Source: Alphaproteobacteria bacterium (GTDB lineage Bacteria; Pseudomonadota; Alphaproteobacteria; Rhodospirillales; Rhodospirillaceae). Taken from it: a DNA stretch of 43,277 bases. Under the pieces are notes generated by a model. It did not search any database. It was given only the letters and a program-made list of their open reading frames with translations, and was not told where the DNA came from. The stretch lies in contig JADFXL010000006.1 in NCBI GenBank assembly GCA_015233585.1, forward strand, positions 1,227 to 44,503. The letters run 5' to 3'. This document shows positions 34,640-43,024 of the stretch, piece by piece (within the stretch, counting starts at the first letter, position 1; each line of letters opens with the position of its first letter). Position numbers and translations under genes: made by a program.

Positions 34640-35568
34640 TACGCCCCACGATTTCTGTGGTGATCAGCAATTATAATCACGGCCACTTCCTCGCGGAAGC
34701 GCTGGCGGGGGTTCTCGACTCACCGTCTCCACCCGACGAAGTCATTCTTGTCGACGATGCGTCGGAAGATCAAAGTCTGGACCTTGCCAAAGACTTTGCA
34801 CGGCGGTACCCGTTTTTGAGGGTTATCGCCAATGCCACGAACCACGGGGCACTGGAGGCGACCAATATTGGCATGCGCGCGGCGACGGGCACTTATGTCG
34901 GACTGTTCAACGCCGACAATCCGGTCTCCCCTGCTCTCGTTCCCGCGGTGCGGCGGGTGCTGGCGACCCATCCCGGCATTGGCGTTGTGGGCTGTGGTGC
35001 CGTAATTCGGCGGGTCGATACGGGGAGCGAGCGTATCTATGGTTTTGATATTCCGGGATTGACCTTTGACAGCGACCATGTGGCCGTCCTGGCGCCGCAG
35101 GCGGTGGCAGAGGTCTATCGGCGTGGTTACCTGTGGATTGCCACCGCCGGTGCGTTGCTTCGTCGAGACCTGATTTGTGAACTGGGCGGCATGCGCGCTG
35201 ACCTCGACTGGCTGAGCGACTGGTTCGCCGTTCATACCTTGGCGCTGCGTTATGGCGCGGCGCTGGTTGATCGCCCTTTCGTCCTCATTCGCGAGGACAC
35301 GGACTCCTACGGAAGACGAGCCCAAGCCGATCCGAGTCGGATTAACCGGACGCTTGATCACTTGCTCGACACGCTGGCGACCCGGGACTTCACGGACATC
35401 CGCGCCGTGGCTCGGCGCGCCCCGATCCTGATGTTGACGCCCCTCCGCTGGCCTCTGCTCGCGAGGCTTGCCCACCGACCGTGTGACTGGGATTTGGCGG
35501 TTCCAGCTCTGGTTCAATGGTTGAGGTGGCAGCTGGGAGGGCTGGTCAGGCCCCCCCCCCGAACTTAA
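34636..35568 (+). CDS. GT2-family glycosyltransferase with C10 run at its 3' end
   Basis: The 310-residue product has the GT2 pattern: ISVVISNYNHGHFLAEAL, VILVDDASEDQS, and LFNADNPV as metal site, then an acidic DLDWLSDWF region. It probably adds one sugar in the glycan assembled at the inner membrane. Unlike the GtrB-like enzyme downstream, it has no clear membrane helices. The last codons contain ten C (35551-35560) giving RPPPRT before TAA. With eleven C the frame would extend about 47 codons to 35708; with nine, about 28 codons. The tail is therefore length-variable if the run slips. The gene overlaps the GT4 stop. Confidence 0.88.
   Translation: MIRPTISVVISNYNHGHFLAEALAGVLDSPSPPDEVILVDDASEDQSLDLAKDFARRYPFLRVIANATNHGALEATNIGMRAATGTYVGLFNADNPVSPALVPAVRRVLATHPGIGVVGCGAVIRRVDTGSERIYGFDIPGLTFDSDHVAVLAPQAVAEVYRRGYLWIATAGALLRRDLICELGGMRADLDWLSDWFAVHTLALRYGAALVDRPFVLIREDTDSYGRRAQADPSRINRTLDHLLDTLATRDFTDIRAVARRAPILMLTPLRWPLLARLAHRPCDWDLAVPALVQWLRWQLGGLVRPPPRT
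35551..35560 (+). repeat. C10 homopolymer at the 3' end of a glycosyltransferase gene
   Basis: Exactly ten C encode the Pro run before the stop. One base more or less would replace the normal end with a different basic tail, overlapping the convergent gene at 35611. Confidence 0.9.
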
Positions 35569-35610
35569 AGCCAATCGTGAAGAAAAGGGACCGCCGGCGT
35601 ATGGCCCGCA

Positions 35611-36561
35611 TCATAACGTCTCCTTGCCAAACCCGATTTCATGATCAACGAGATATAGAGGCCTGTTCTGGGCCTCTACGAAAATCCTGCCGACGTACTC
35701 GCCGATGACACCAAGACAAAAAAGATTTAAGCTACCGATTGCAACAACGGCGACGAAGAGGCTCAACCAACCGACACCGAAGATGCCTGGTACAAACAGC
35801 CAAGCAATCACGTACCCGATCGTCATCAAACACGTCAGCAGGGTGCCTAAAATCCCGAGTAACGTCGCTATTCGAAGGGGGGCAACCGAAAAGGACACAA
35901 AGCCGTCAATCGCGACCAAGGCGGAACGATTCCAATTATAATTGGTTGCGCCCTGAAGACGCGGCGCTCTCTCGATCGTGACCTTGGCACTCTTGAAACC
36001 CGGCCAAACCGTGAGGCCTCTGATAAACCGGGATTGCTCCGTGAGCCCATTCATAAAATCAATTAATTTGCGATCCAGCAGCCGAAACTCTCCGGCATCG
36101 ACAGGGATTCTGATGGATGTAACACGAGACAAAGACCAATAAAATAGCTTTGCACATTTCCGGTAGATAAACGAGTTGCTAAAACTCCCGCGTTCGACAT
36201 AAACCAGTTTGTTGCCCGCCACCCATTGGTTAATGAGTTGAGGAATAACCTCCGGTGGGTCTTGAAGATCTGCATCCATAATAATTGCGGCCTCGCCTTG
36301 GCAACGCGCCAAACCAGCCGCAATCGCGATCGACTGCCCAAAGCTACGGACGAGTCGCACTAGTTTAACCCGCTCGTCCCGTGAATGCATATCTACGATG
36401 ATGCCCGGAGTATTATCCAGGCTATCATCAACAAATATCAACTCAAAGTTAAAGCGCTCAAGGTCTTTGAATACAGCAGTTATCCTCTTATGAAGTTCCT
36501 GAACGTTTAGCTCCTCGTTGTGAGTGGGAACAACGATCGAGATGAGGATAGGACACGTCAT
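35611..36561 (-). CDS. GtrB/DPM1-like polyprenyl-phosphate glycosyltransferase
   Basis: The 316-residue enzyme belongs to the GT2 branch that links a sugar to undecaprenyl phosphate at the inner membrane. ISIVVPTHNEELNV, FVDDSLDNT and MDADLQDPPE (D96, D98, D101) are the family motifs. Two C-terminal hydrophobic helices (about 228-290) are as in GtrB and YfdH-type proteins. GtrB partners with a flippase and a periplasmic transferase; the UPF0104-like protein encoded upstream may have a related transport role. The start overlaps that gene's stop (TAATG). The trio has lower GC and plainer codon use than the flanking genes. Confidence 0.92.
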   Translation of the reverse strand: MTCPILISIVVPTHNEELNVQELHKRITAVFKDLERFNFELIFVDDSLDNTPGIIVDMHSRDERVKLVRLVRSFGQSIAIAAGLARCQGEAAIIMDADLQDPPEVIPQLINQWVAGNKLVYVERGSFSNSFIYRKCAKLFYWSLSRVTSIRIPVDAGEFRLLDRKLIDFMNGLTEQSRFIRGLTVWPGFKSAKVTIERAPRLQGATNYNWNRSALVAIDGFVSFSVAPLRIATLLGILGTLLTCLMTIGYVIAWLFVPGIFGVGWLSLFVAVVAIGSLNLFCLGVIGEYVGRIFVEAQNRPLYLVDHEIGFGKETL

Positions 36562-37544
36562 TAGATTGTTCCAATACTTGCTGGGGAGCCTGCTGCAGGT
36601 CCCGACTTGATGAGTGATATAGCTCTTAGACGGGCGGGAATTGTAAAATACAGCGCGCCCGCCAGAAGACCGCTTACCGTCAGCGCTAAACCAAGGAGAA
36701 CAGAAATAGCAAACGCCTCCCCAGAATCGCAGCCCAATGAAGATAAGAGTTCGACAAACGTAAGCTCACGGATCCCCCACCCGGCCCACGAAACCGGCAA
36801 CAGCGACGCTAAGAGCGAGACTGGCACAACAACAAGAAGAGCGATCCAGGGAACGCTTGGAGCAATCGACAGCGAAAACATCACGCAGGCGAGGATCGGA
36901 AGCAGCTGTCCAAGCACAGACAACGCGACTATGTGGAAGGCCGTTCGCGATGTCCTAAGCAGCGCCCCCATCTCATTGTACAACAAAACCGACCACAATA
37001 TCGCCTTAAGCGTACTTGGTGATCTCACTGGACAAAACAAACCAATCACAACGAAGGCAAGACCGCTCGCAACTAATAGTGCCGCGAGACCCGCGCTAAT
37101 GGCTGCGTTGTTTGTTTGCAGGGCGAAGAAAGGAAGACCGATTACCAAGGGGACCACGAGGGCGACGAGGCCAAACAACCGGTCTAGAATGACTGAACGT
37201 ATTGCTGCTGACTTCGCGACCCCGGCTTGCAGTAACTGCCACGACCGTGCGACTTCTCCGGCGATACCAAACGGGAGGCTCTGGTTGAGGAAATGGGTAA
37301 AAAGCACAACAGGTACCAAACGATGTGCAAAAACCTCAACCGAATAACTTCTAAGAATCTCAGCCCATCGAGGGGCGACTACCACGACATGAAGGACGAG
37401 AATAAGAGTAGCCGAAGTAAATGCGACCCAGCCGATGCCTGTAATGTGTTGGTAAACGGAGCTGAACCCAACCATGCTGAGCACCCAGGCTGCGAGTGCA
37501 ATACTCACAATAAATTTAGCAATGTTAAAGGCAATCGTCTTCAT
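36561..37544 (-). CDS. UPF0104/AglD-like flippase-type membrane protein
   Basis: The 327-residue protein has about eight hydrophobic helices and resembles the lysylphosphatidylglycerol synthase transmembrane domain family (UPF0104). VVAPRWAEILR, NQSLPFGIAGEVARSWQLL and LPVSWAGWGIREL are family features; the last two are paired re-entrant motifs with Gly and Arg/Glu. Members have been linked to lipid-linked sugar movement or glycan assembly, but many remain uncharacterised. No cytoplasmic synthase domain is present. The ATG at 37544 (MKTIAFNIAKF) is preferred over the longer GTG-type start at 37592, which lies directly beside the preceding stop. It sits between a methyltransferase and the GtrB-like gene. 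Confidence 0.82.
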   Translation of the reverse strand: MKTIAFNIAKFIVSIALAAWVLSMVGFSSVYQHITGIGWVAFTSATLILVLHVVVVAPRWAEILRSYSVEVFAHRLVPVVLFTHFLNQSLPFGIAGEVARSWQLLQAGVAKSAAIRSVILDRLFGLVALVVPLVIGLPFFALQTNNAAISAGLAALLVASGLAFVVIGLFCPVRSPSTLKAILWSVLLYNEMGALLRTSRTAFHIVALSVLGQLLPILACVMFSLSIAPSVPWIALLVVVPVSLLASLLPVSWAGWGIRELTFVELLSSLGCDSGEAFAISVLLGLALTVSGLLAGALYFTIPARLRAISLIKSGPAAGSPASIGTI

Positions 37545-37592
37545 AAGCTTTCCACTTTCAGTTGCCGTTTCACGCACACGCCCGCAAACCAT

Positions 37593-38432
37593 TTAAGATG
37601 GGCGATCTGGTTTCTCAGCGAGAACAAAAAGCTGAGGGCCTCCAAGCTTAGGGGAAACGCGCATTGCCCAATACATTGCATCCATGATAGCTTTAACAAT
37701 GGCACTTCTGATCATGCCAACAACACGAGGCGCTCCCTCATCGCTTGAGTGATGAGCATGTCCTGGCCCCTGAGCATCGCCAGGCGAGAGTTGCCGCATG
37801 ACTAAGCCAAAAAATAATTCAACAAGCTTTTTCTGTAAGGTTAGCACGGGAAACCCACAACTCGCGTCTCGTACAACCCGGAGGCCGGCTCCTTCAACCA
37901 TCTTCCGGAAATCCGCGAGACGATAGTGGCGCAGATGCCCGAGAACCTCCGTATCCATCCGATATCTAGGTCCAGACTGGGTCGTGACCAAGAAAAGGCC
38001 GCCAGATTTAAGCAGGTTAACTGCGTTAAAAAGGAATGTCCGGTCATCCTGAATATGCTCAACAACCTCCGACGAAATTATCAAGTCAAATTTTGGAAGA
38101 GAATGGGTTTTCACCTGCAATGCCAAGTCTTGTGAAGCCGCATCCGCTTGAAAGAATTCAATACCCGGCAAAACTTTACGATTCTGCTCAATCTGCTCAG
38201 CGGAAATATCGCAGCCATACAATTGGACATGCGGAAAGCTTGCGCGTATCTTTTCTAGCAGAACTCCGTCGCCGCACCCAAAGTCAAGAATGGTCTTTGC
38301 ATCCGCAGCCTCATTGCGCAAAACCTCGAGAATGAGGTGATATCTGAACCTGTTTGCTGGGTGATCCTTGGCCGACGCCCTGAGCTTTCGCCAGTAGATA
38401 TCGTACTGCTGCTGTGAAGCTGGATAATTCAT
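37593..38432 (-). CDS. Class I SAM-dependent methyltransferase
   Basis: The 279-residue protein contains ILDFGCGDGVLLEKI (from 48), the acidic CDISAEQI post-motif and IISSEVVEHIQDD, typical of Methyltransf_23-type enzymes. SGGLFLVTTQ and LGHLRHYRLADFRKM continue the fold. The later portion has a His-rich variable segment (GPGHAHHSSDEGAP) before an amphipathic helix. Target unknown; O-methylation of a glycan or lipid-linked intermediate is likely from the neighbouring genes. It is the first gene of the lower-GC trio. Confidence 0.88.
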   Translation of the reverse strand: MNYPASQQQYDIYWRKLRASAKDHPANRFRYHLILEVLRNEAADAKTILDFGCGDGVLLEKIRASFPHVQLYGCDISAEQIEQNRKVLPGIEFFQADAASQDLALQVKTHSLPKFDLIISSEVVEHIQDDRTFLFNAVNLLKSGGLFLVTTQSGPRYRMDTEVLGHLRHYRLADFRKMVEGAGLRVVRDASCGFPVLTLQKKLVELFFGLVMRQLSPGDAQGPGHAHHSSDEGAPRVVGMIRSAIVKAIMDAMYWAMRVSPKLGGPQLFVLAEKPDRPS

Positions 38433-39049
38433 AAAATCACCGTCTGAATTGATTGTGCTACACTATCTATTAGCCCTAGCCGGTAAGACATCTCTGCCAA
38501 CGTTAGCAATCGGATCGTTCCTAAGCTCATGGCAAAGGCACCTTAATGAACAGCGTCGTCAAGGTGACCGGCGCTCACACCGCCGTGGCAGACCGGGATA
38601 TGACGGCTCCGTGCACTAACACATTGATTCTCATTAGGCATCACCGCATCACCACACCAAAACACATGATATCCGAGCAGGAGGGCTACAGATAAGGCTG
38701 CCGCCCAGCTGCGTTGGCTTTTTTTTCAGTGTATCCGCCTTATACCCCGCTAGCAATGCCCTATATCCGTAAAATCACGGCTAAAAACCCTGTTTAACGG
38801 AGGGATTTACCTTGACAAAGCTTGGCATGAGCCAGGCGCGCACACCGGCTCGCGCGGGGACACGTCCCCTTCCATGATTGACAAGAGCGACCTGCTGTTG
38901 GACGAGGTGAGTCCTCGGGGCGGTTGAGCCCAACTGCTGAACGTTTTTCCGAGATCAGCTGCGAATCAGGACTGTGAAGGACGATGCCTCGACAGGAACG
39001 GGGCGAGCCAGCAGTCATGAACTAGCCACACTGGGGCTCGTTTACAAGC
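38433..39049. other. Intergenic region between divergent operons
   Basis: About 620 bases without a supported gene. The minus-strand ORF 38794-39018 shows no family feature. A T-rich run (about 38719-38727) and several AT-rich stretches suggest regulatory sequence for the minus-strand trio, but no confident promoter was found for it. A TTGACA at about 38812 has no matching -10 at the right distance by eye. Confidence 0.4.
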
Positions 39050-39078
39050 TTGACACGTCAACAAGCGCCCGCTACCAT
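39050..39078 (+). promoter_or_regulatory. Sigma70-type promoter for the heptose gene set
   Basis: TTGACA at 39050-39055, a 17-base spacer and TACCAT at 39073-39078 give a near-consensus promoter. Start of transcription would be near 39085, giving a short leader before the GTG at 39112, which has GAGG upstream. Confidence 0.7.
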
Positions 39079-39111
39079 CCTATCATGTTAAACTAATCGG
39101 TTGAGGCAATC

Positions 39112-40080
39112 GTGAGTGTGCTTATAACGGGGGGGGCCGGCTTCATAGCGCCGAACCTGATATCAAGATTGCTCAAGCGCGGGGATACTGTTTTGGCGGT
39201 AGATAATCTCTGCCGTGGGACGCTTTCCAATCTTACCGAGCCCCTTGAACACCCTCGGTTTGCTTTTGCGAAGGTTGATTTGACGGACCTTGGCGCTTAC
39301 CGAAGCTGCCTTGACGGCCATACTGGCATTGGCCCGATCACCGAGGTGTGGCATCTGGCGGCCAATTCCGATATTCCGGCTGGGATCGCCGACTCGTCTA
39401 TTGATTTGCGAGACACCTTTATGACTACCTTTAATACTTTAAAGGTCATGGCGGAACGCGGAGTACGACGGATATTGTTTGCCTCCAGTTCAGCGATTTA
39501 TGGTGACCTCGGTGAGAGAGAACTGACGGAAGATATCGGCCCCCTGTTTCCGATTTCTAATTACGGTGCGATGAAGCTTGCCTCGGAAGCGGCGATCACG
39601 GCGGCGGTCGAAAGCTTTCTGGAGAGCGCTCTGCTGTTTCGCTTTCCAAACGTGGTTGGAGTGCCGGCAACTCATGGAGTTATTCTGGACTTCATCCTTC
39701 GGTTGCGCGACCAGCCGGCCTTCCTCGAGGTGCTGGGCGATGGGACCCAGCAAAAGGCCTATCTGCATGTCTCCGACCTGGTCGACGCGATGCTGACAAT
39801 TCAGGCACGGGCGACGAGAGCCAAGGTCAGCGCATTCAACATCGGCTCGACCGATGACGGCGTTACCGTACGTCGCATCGCCGAGGAGACGGTTGCGGTC
39901 GTGGCGCCGCAAGCGGAGTTGCGTTTCGGTACCGGTAACAGGGGCTGGGTCGGCGACGTCCCCCGCTTTCGGTATTCGACGGCCAAACTGCAGGCATTGG
40001 GCTGGCGCCCGAGTCTCGACTCGATGGGGGCCGTCCGCCGCGCGATCCGTGAAATTGCCGCCCAGGGCCGACCGCGATGA
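39112..40080 (+). CDS. NAD-dependent sugar epimerase/dehydratase (extended SDR)
   Basis: The 322-residue extended SDR has the NAD motif as TGGAGFIAPNL (6-16), with Ala at the third glycine position, then HLAANSDIPAG, FASSSAIYGD and catalytic Y151/K155 in NYGAMKLASE. It leads the heptose gene set and its stop overlaps the next start (ATGA), so it probably acts on the activated heptose, for example at C4 or C6, although related enzymes act on hexoses. The start is GTG. A G8 run at 39129-39136 encodes the glycine loop; a slip there would destroy the protein at codon 6. Confidence 0.88.
   Translation: MSVLITGGAGFIAPNLISRLLKRGDTVLAVDNLCRGTLSNLTEPLEHPRFAFAKVDLTDLGAYRSCLDGHTGIGPITEVWHLAANSDIPAGIADSSIDLRDTFMTTFNTLKVMAERGVRRILFASSSAIYGDLGERELTEDIGPLFPISNYGAMKLASEAAITAAVESFLESALLFRFPNVVGVPATHGVILDFILRLRDQPAFLEVLGDGTQQKAYLHVSDLVDAMLTIQARATRAKVSAFNIGSTDDGVTVRRIAEETVAVVAPQAELRFGTGNRGWVGDVPRFRYSTAKLQALGWRPSLDSMGAVRRAIREIAAQGRPR
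39129..39136 (+). repeat. G8 homopolymer at the 5' end of the epimerase gene
   Basis: Eight G span codons 6-9 and encode part of TGGAG. It is shorter than the two ten-base runs and partly explained by the glycine motif, so slippage is less certain. Confidence 0.8.
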
Positions 40081-42026
40081 AACAGGCCGTCATTCTGGCC
40101 GGTGGTAAAGGCACCCGGCTCAGTCTGGTCTTGGGCGGGCTTCCCAAGCCCCTGGCCGACGTCGGCGGGACGTCGCTGCTGGGGCATCAGTTCAATCTGT
40201 TGCAGGCTCATGGCTATACCGAAGTGGTCTTGCTGGTTAGCTACGGGGTGGACTCGATACGGGACTGGCTGGCCGCGGTCCCCCCACCGCTCGCGGTGAG
40301 GCTGGTCGACGAAGGCCAGCAGCGCGGCACTGCCGGCGCGGTGCTGGCCGTTCTCGACACGCTCGCTCCTGAATTCCTGGTGATGTACGCTGACACCATG
40401 CTTGGCGTGGACCTCACCCGCTTCCACGCCTGGCATGCGGCCGTGCCGGAGACGGCAGCGGCACTGTTTCTCCATCCCAACGACCATCCCCAGGATTCCG
40501 ATCTGGTGGAAATGGACGGGGCCGGGCGCATCCTGGGCTTCCATCCTTACCCCCACCCCGAGGGCGCCTGGCTGCCCAATCTGGTCAACGCAGCGCTTTA
40601 TATCGTCTGTCGCGAAGCCCTGCGTCCCTGGGCCGACGTGGCCCCGCCACTGGACTTCGGTCGGGACCTGTTCCCGCGAATGCTGGCCGCCGGAGCGTTG
40701 CTGCGCGGCTACAACTCGCCGGAGTACATTAAGGACGCCGGCACCCCGGCCCGGCTCGAGCGCGTGCGCTCCGCGCTGGCCTCGGGCGCGGTGAGCCGCG
40801 CTTCCCTTGACCAACCACAGCGGGCGGTGCTCATCGACCGGGACGGGACGCTGAATGAGGACGGCGACCATATTGCCCGAGCTGAGTCCCTGCAGGTTTT
40901 TAACTTCGTCGGGAAGGCGGTCCGACGGTTGAACGAGGCGGAGTGGCGGGCTGTTCTGGTCACCAACCAGCCGGTTCTCGCCCGCGGTGAAGCGAGCGAT
41001 GCGGAGATGCGTCGCATTCACGCTCGGCTCGATACCGAGCTGGCCCGAGACCACGCTTACCTTGATCGAATTTATCTCTGCCGGCACCACCCGGACCGCG
41101 GCTTTCCCGGAGAGGTGGCTGCGCTGAAGTTTGCCTGCACCTGCCGCAAGCCGGAACCGGGCATGATCCGCGCCGCCCAGGCCGACCTCAATCTCGACCT
41201 CGCAGAAAGTTGGTTTGTCGGCGACAGCACAGCCGACTTGGGTGCCGCGGAAAATGCGGGTGTGTCTTCGATCCTGGTCGAAACCGGCAGTGGCGGACTG
41301 GATGGGCGCTACCCCTATGAGGCCGGCTTCACCGTTGCTGATTTCGCTTCGGCGGTGGACTTCATACTTGACGGCTATCCCCGGCTGGCCGCGTTGGCCG
41401 CACCGTTGGTCGAGCGAATCGGGGCCGGACAGGACTGGTTCGTCGGCGGGCTTGCTCGCTCGGGCAAGTCCACACTTGCGGCCACGCTGGCACGCGAAGT
41501 GCGCAAGCGCGGTCTGACGGCTCGGGTGGTCCACCTCGATCGCTGGATTCTTAGCGAGGCGGAGCGGGCTCCCGGGGTATTCGGCCGCTTCGAGATGGCG
41601 GCGCTGGAGCGGGTGGTGGCCACCGCCGCGAACCGGGCCGCCGGGCCGGAGACGGAGGCGGTGAGCATCGCATTGCCGGCGTATGACCGGCGGCTCCTCC
41701 GTCGGGTCGACGATGCCCGCACCCTGCGCCTGATCCCGGGCGAAGTCGTGATCTGGGAAGGCGTGGTCGCGGTCGAACTGGCCTCCCGGCTTGGCCTCTC
41801 CGCCTATTCCATCCAGGTCGACTGCGCCGAGACCATGCGGTACGATCGTTTTGCCAGTTACTACGCCCGCCGCAGTGTCCCGGCCGCCGAGGCGGCGGCG
41901 CTGTTTGCGGCCCGGGAGGTGGACGAGCACCAGCCGATTCTCGCGGCCGCCGCCCATGCCGCTTTTCGTATCAGCCTTGACCAGGCCTTTTCTTCGCCGC
42001 ACCAGACTGTGGAAACCCCCGCGTGA
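40077..42026 (+). CDS. Three-domain fusion: sugar nucleotidyltransferase + GmhB phosphatase + P-loop kinase-like domain
   Basis: The 649-residue protein joins three enzymes. Residues 1 to about 235 are an NTP transferase (VILAGGKGTRL at 5-15, then YADTMLGVD for metal binding) of the HddC type that would activate heptose 1-phosphate. Residues about 249-420 are a zinc HAD phosphatase of the GmhB type: LIDRDGTLNEDG (D254 nucleophile), LVTNQPV, and the zinc ligands C335-x-H337 and C354-x-C356 ahead of RKP. Residues about 453-640 have GGLARSGKST (Walker A) and a VHLDRWIL acid site, resembling uridine kinase-like P-loop proteins. The first two domains cover the last two steps to NDP-heptose. The role of the third is unknown; it might phosphorylate a sugar or nucleoside. 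The ends overlap both neighbours by 4 bases. Confidence 0.9.
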   Translation: MKQAVILAGGKGTRLSLVLGGLPKPLADVGGTSLLGHQFNLLQAHGYTEVVLLVSYGVDSIRDWLAAVPPPLAVRLVDEGQQRGTAGAVLAVLDTLAPEFLVMYADTMLGVDLTRFHAWHAAVPETAAALFLHPNDHPQDSDLVEMDGAGRILGFHPYPHPEGAWLPNLVNAALYIVCREALRPWADVAPPLDFGRDLFPRMLAAGALLRGYNSPEYIKDAGTPARLERVRSALASGAVSRASLDQPQRAVLIDRDGTLNEDGDHIARAESLQVFNFVGKAVRRLNEAEWRAVLVTNQPVLARGEASDAEMRRIHARLDTELARDHAYLDRIYLCRHHPDRGFPGEVAALKFACTCRKPEPGMIRAAQADLNLDLAESWFVGDSTADLGAAENAGVSSILVETGSGGLDGRYPYEAGFTVADFASAVDFILDGYPRLAALAAPLVERIGAGQDWFVGGLARSGKSTLAATLAREVRKRGLTARVVHLDRWILSEAERAPGVFGRFEMAALERVVATAANRAAGPETEAVSIALPAYDRRLLRRVDDARTLRLIPGEVVIWEGVVAVELASRLGLSAYSIQVDCAETMRYDRFASYYARRSVPAAEAAALFAAREVDEHQPILAAAAHAAFRISLDQAFSSPHQTVETPA

Positions 42027-43024
42027 TCATCAGCCGGACTCCGCTACGCATGAGCTTTGTCGGCGGTGGCAGTGACATGCCCGCGTTCTATCGCGAGCAT
42101 GGCGGTGCCGTGATCAGTACCGCCGTTGACAAGTTTGTGTTTGTGACTGTGAACCGCAAGTTCGACAACGGCATCCGAGTCGCTTATTCGCGTACAGAGG
42201 AGGTCAACTCGATTGCCGAGGTCCAACATCAGTTGGTCCGTGCCGGTTTGATCCGTGTCGGGATCACCGGCGGGGTGGAGATCACCACAGTTGCCGACAT
42301 TCCTTCGCGCGGCACGGGGCTGGGCTCGTCGAGTTCCTTCACCGTCGCATTGCTGCACGCGCTTTATGCCTTCCGCGCCCGGCATGCCACCCAGAGCACC
42401 CTCGCCGAGCAGGCCTGCGACATCGAGATTAACGTCTGTGGGGAACCGATCGGCAAGCAGGATCAGTACGCGGCCGCGTTCGGAGGATTCAATCTTTACG
42501 AGTTCCACCCCGACGATACCGTCACGGTGTCGCCGGTGATCTGCCAGTCCACGACGTTACAGCGGCTCAGTGAAGGGCTGCTGGTGTTTTATACCGGGAT
42601 AACCCGCAGCGCCTCTGCCCTGCTCAAGGAACAAGCGGCCCAGGTCGAGTCCGACGTCGAGAAGAGAGCGGCGCTGAAGCGGATGGTCTCCCTCTGCTAT
42701 CAGTTGCGTGATGAAATCCAGGGCGATAACCTCTTGGGCTTCGGTGAAATCCTCCACGAAGGCTGGATGCTGAAGCGCGGCCTGACCGACAAAGTCTCCA
42801 ACTCGGCGATCGACGAGTGGTATGACACGGCACGGCGCCACGGGGCGATCGGCGGTAAAATTTTGGGTGCGGGCGCCGGTGGCTTCCTGGCACTGTACGC
42901 ACCGCCGGAGCGCCACGCCGCCATCCGCCACGCGCTGCCGCGTCTGCGGGCCGTGCCGTTCGCCCTGGAGCGGTCTGGCAGTCAGATTCTTTTCTACCAA
43001 CCGAGGGAGCCGTTAGCTGAATAG
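42023..43024 (+). CDS. hddA: D-glycero-alpha-D-manno-heptose 7-phosphate kinase
   Basis: The 333-residue GHMP kinase phosphorylates C1 of heptose 7-phosphate to make the alpha-1,7-bisphosphate used in the GDP-heptose route. ISRTPLRMSFVGGGSDMPAF is the diagnostic N-terminus of HddA and close relatives; PSRGTGLGSSSSFTVA (94-109) is the GHMP ATP loop, and GGKILGAGAGGFLALYA is the closing motif. Relatives include L-fucose kinase domains, but gene context with GmhA- and GmhB-type enzymes and an HddC-type transferase favours HddA. The GTG start overlaps the stop of the fusion gene (GTGA). It is the last gene of the set. Confidence 0.9.
   Translation: MIISRTPLRMSFVGGGSDMPAFYREHGGAVISTAVDKFVFVTVNRKFDNGIRVAYSRTEEVNSIAEVQHQLVRAGLIRVGITGGVEITTVADIPSRGTGLGSSSSFTVALLHALYAFRARHATQSTLAEQACDIEINVCGEPIGKQDQYAAAFGGFNLYEFHPDDTVTVSPVICQSTTLQRLSEGLLVFYTGITRSASALLKEQAAQVESDVEKRAALKRMVSLCYQLRDEIQGDNLLGFGEILHEGWMLKRGLTDKVSNSAIDEWYDTARRHGAIGGKILGAGAGGFLALYAPPERHAAIRHALPRLRAVPFALERSGSQILFYQPREPLAE

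Noticed and set aside
39801-42002. 733-residue minus-strand ORF opposite the fusion gene and epimerase
   Set aside because: It is antisense to two genes with complete catalytic motifs and ATGA overlaps, and its sequence is Arg/Gly/His-rich without family features; a typical GC-rich shadow.
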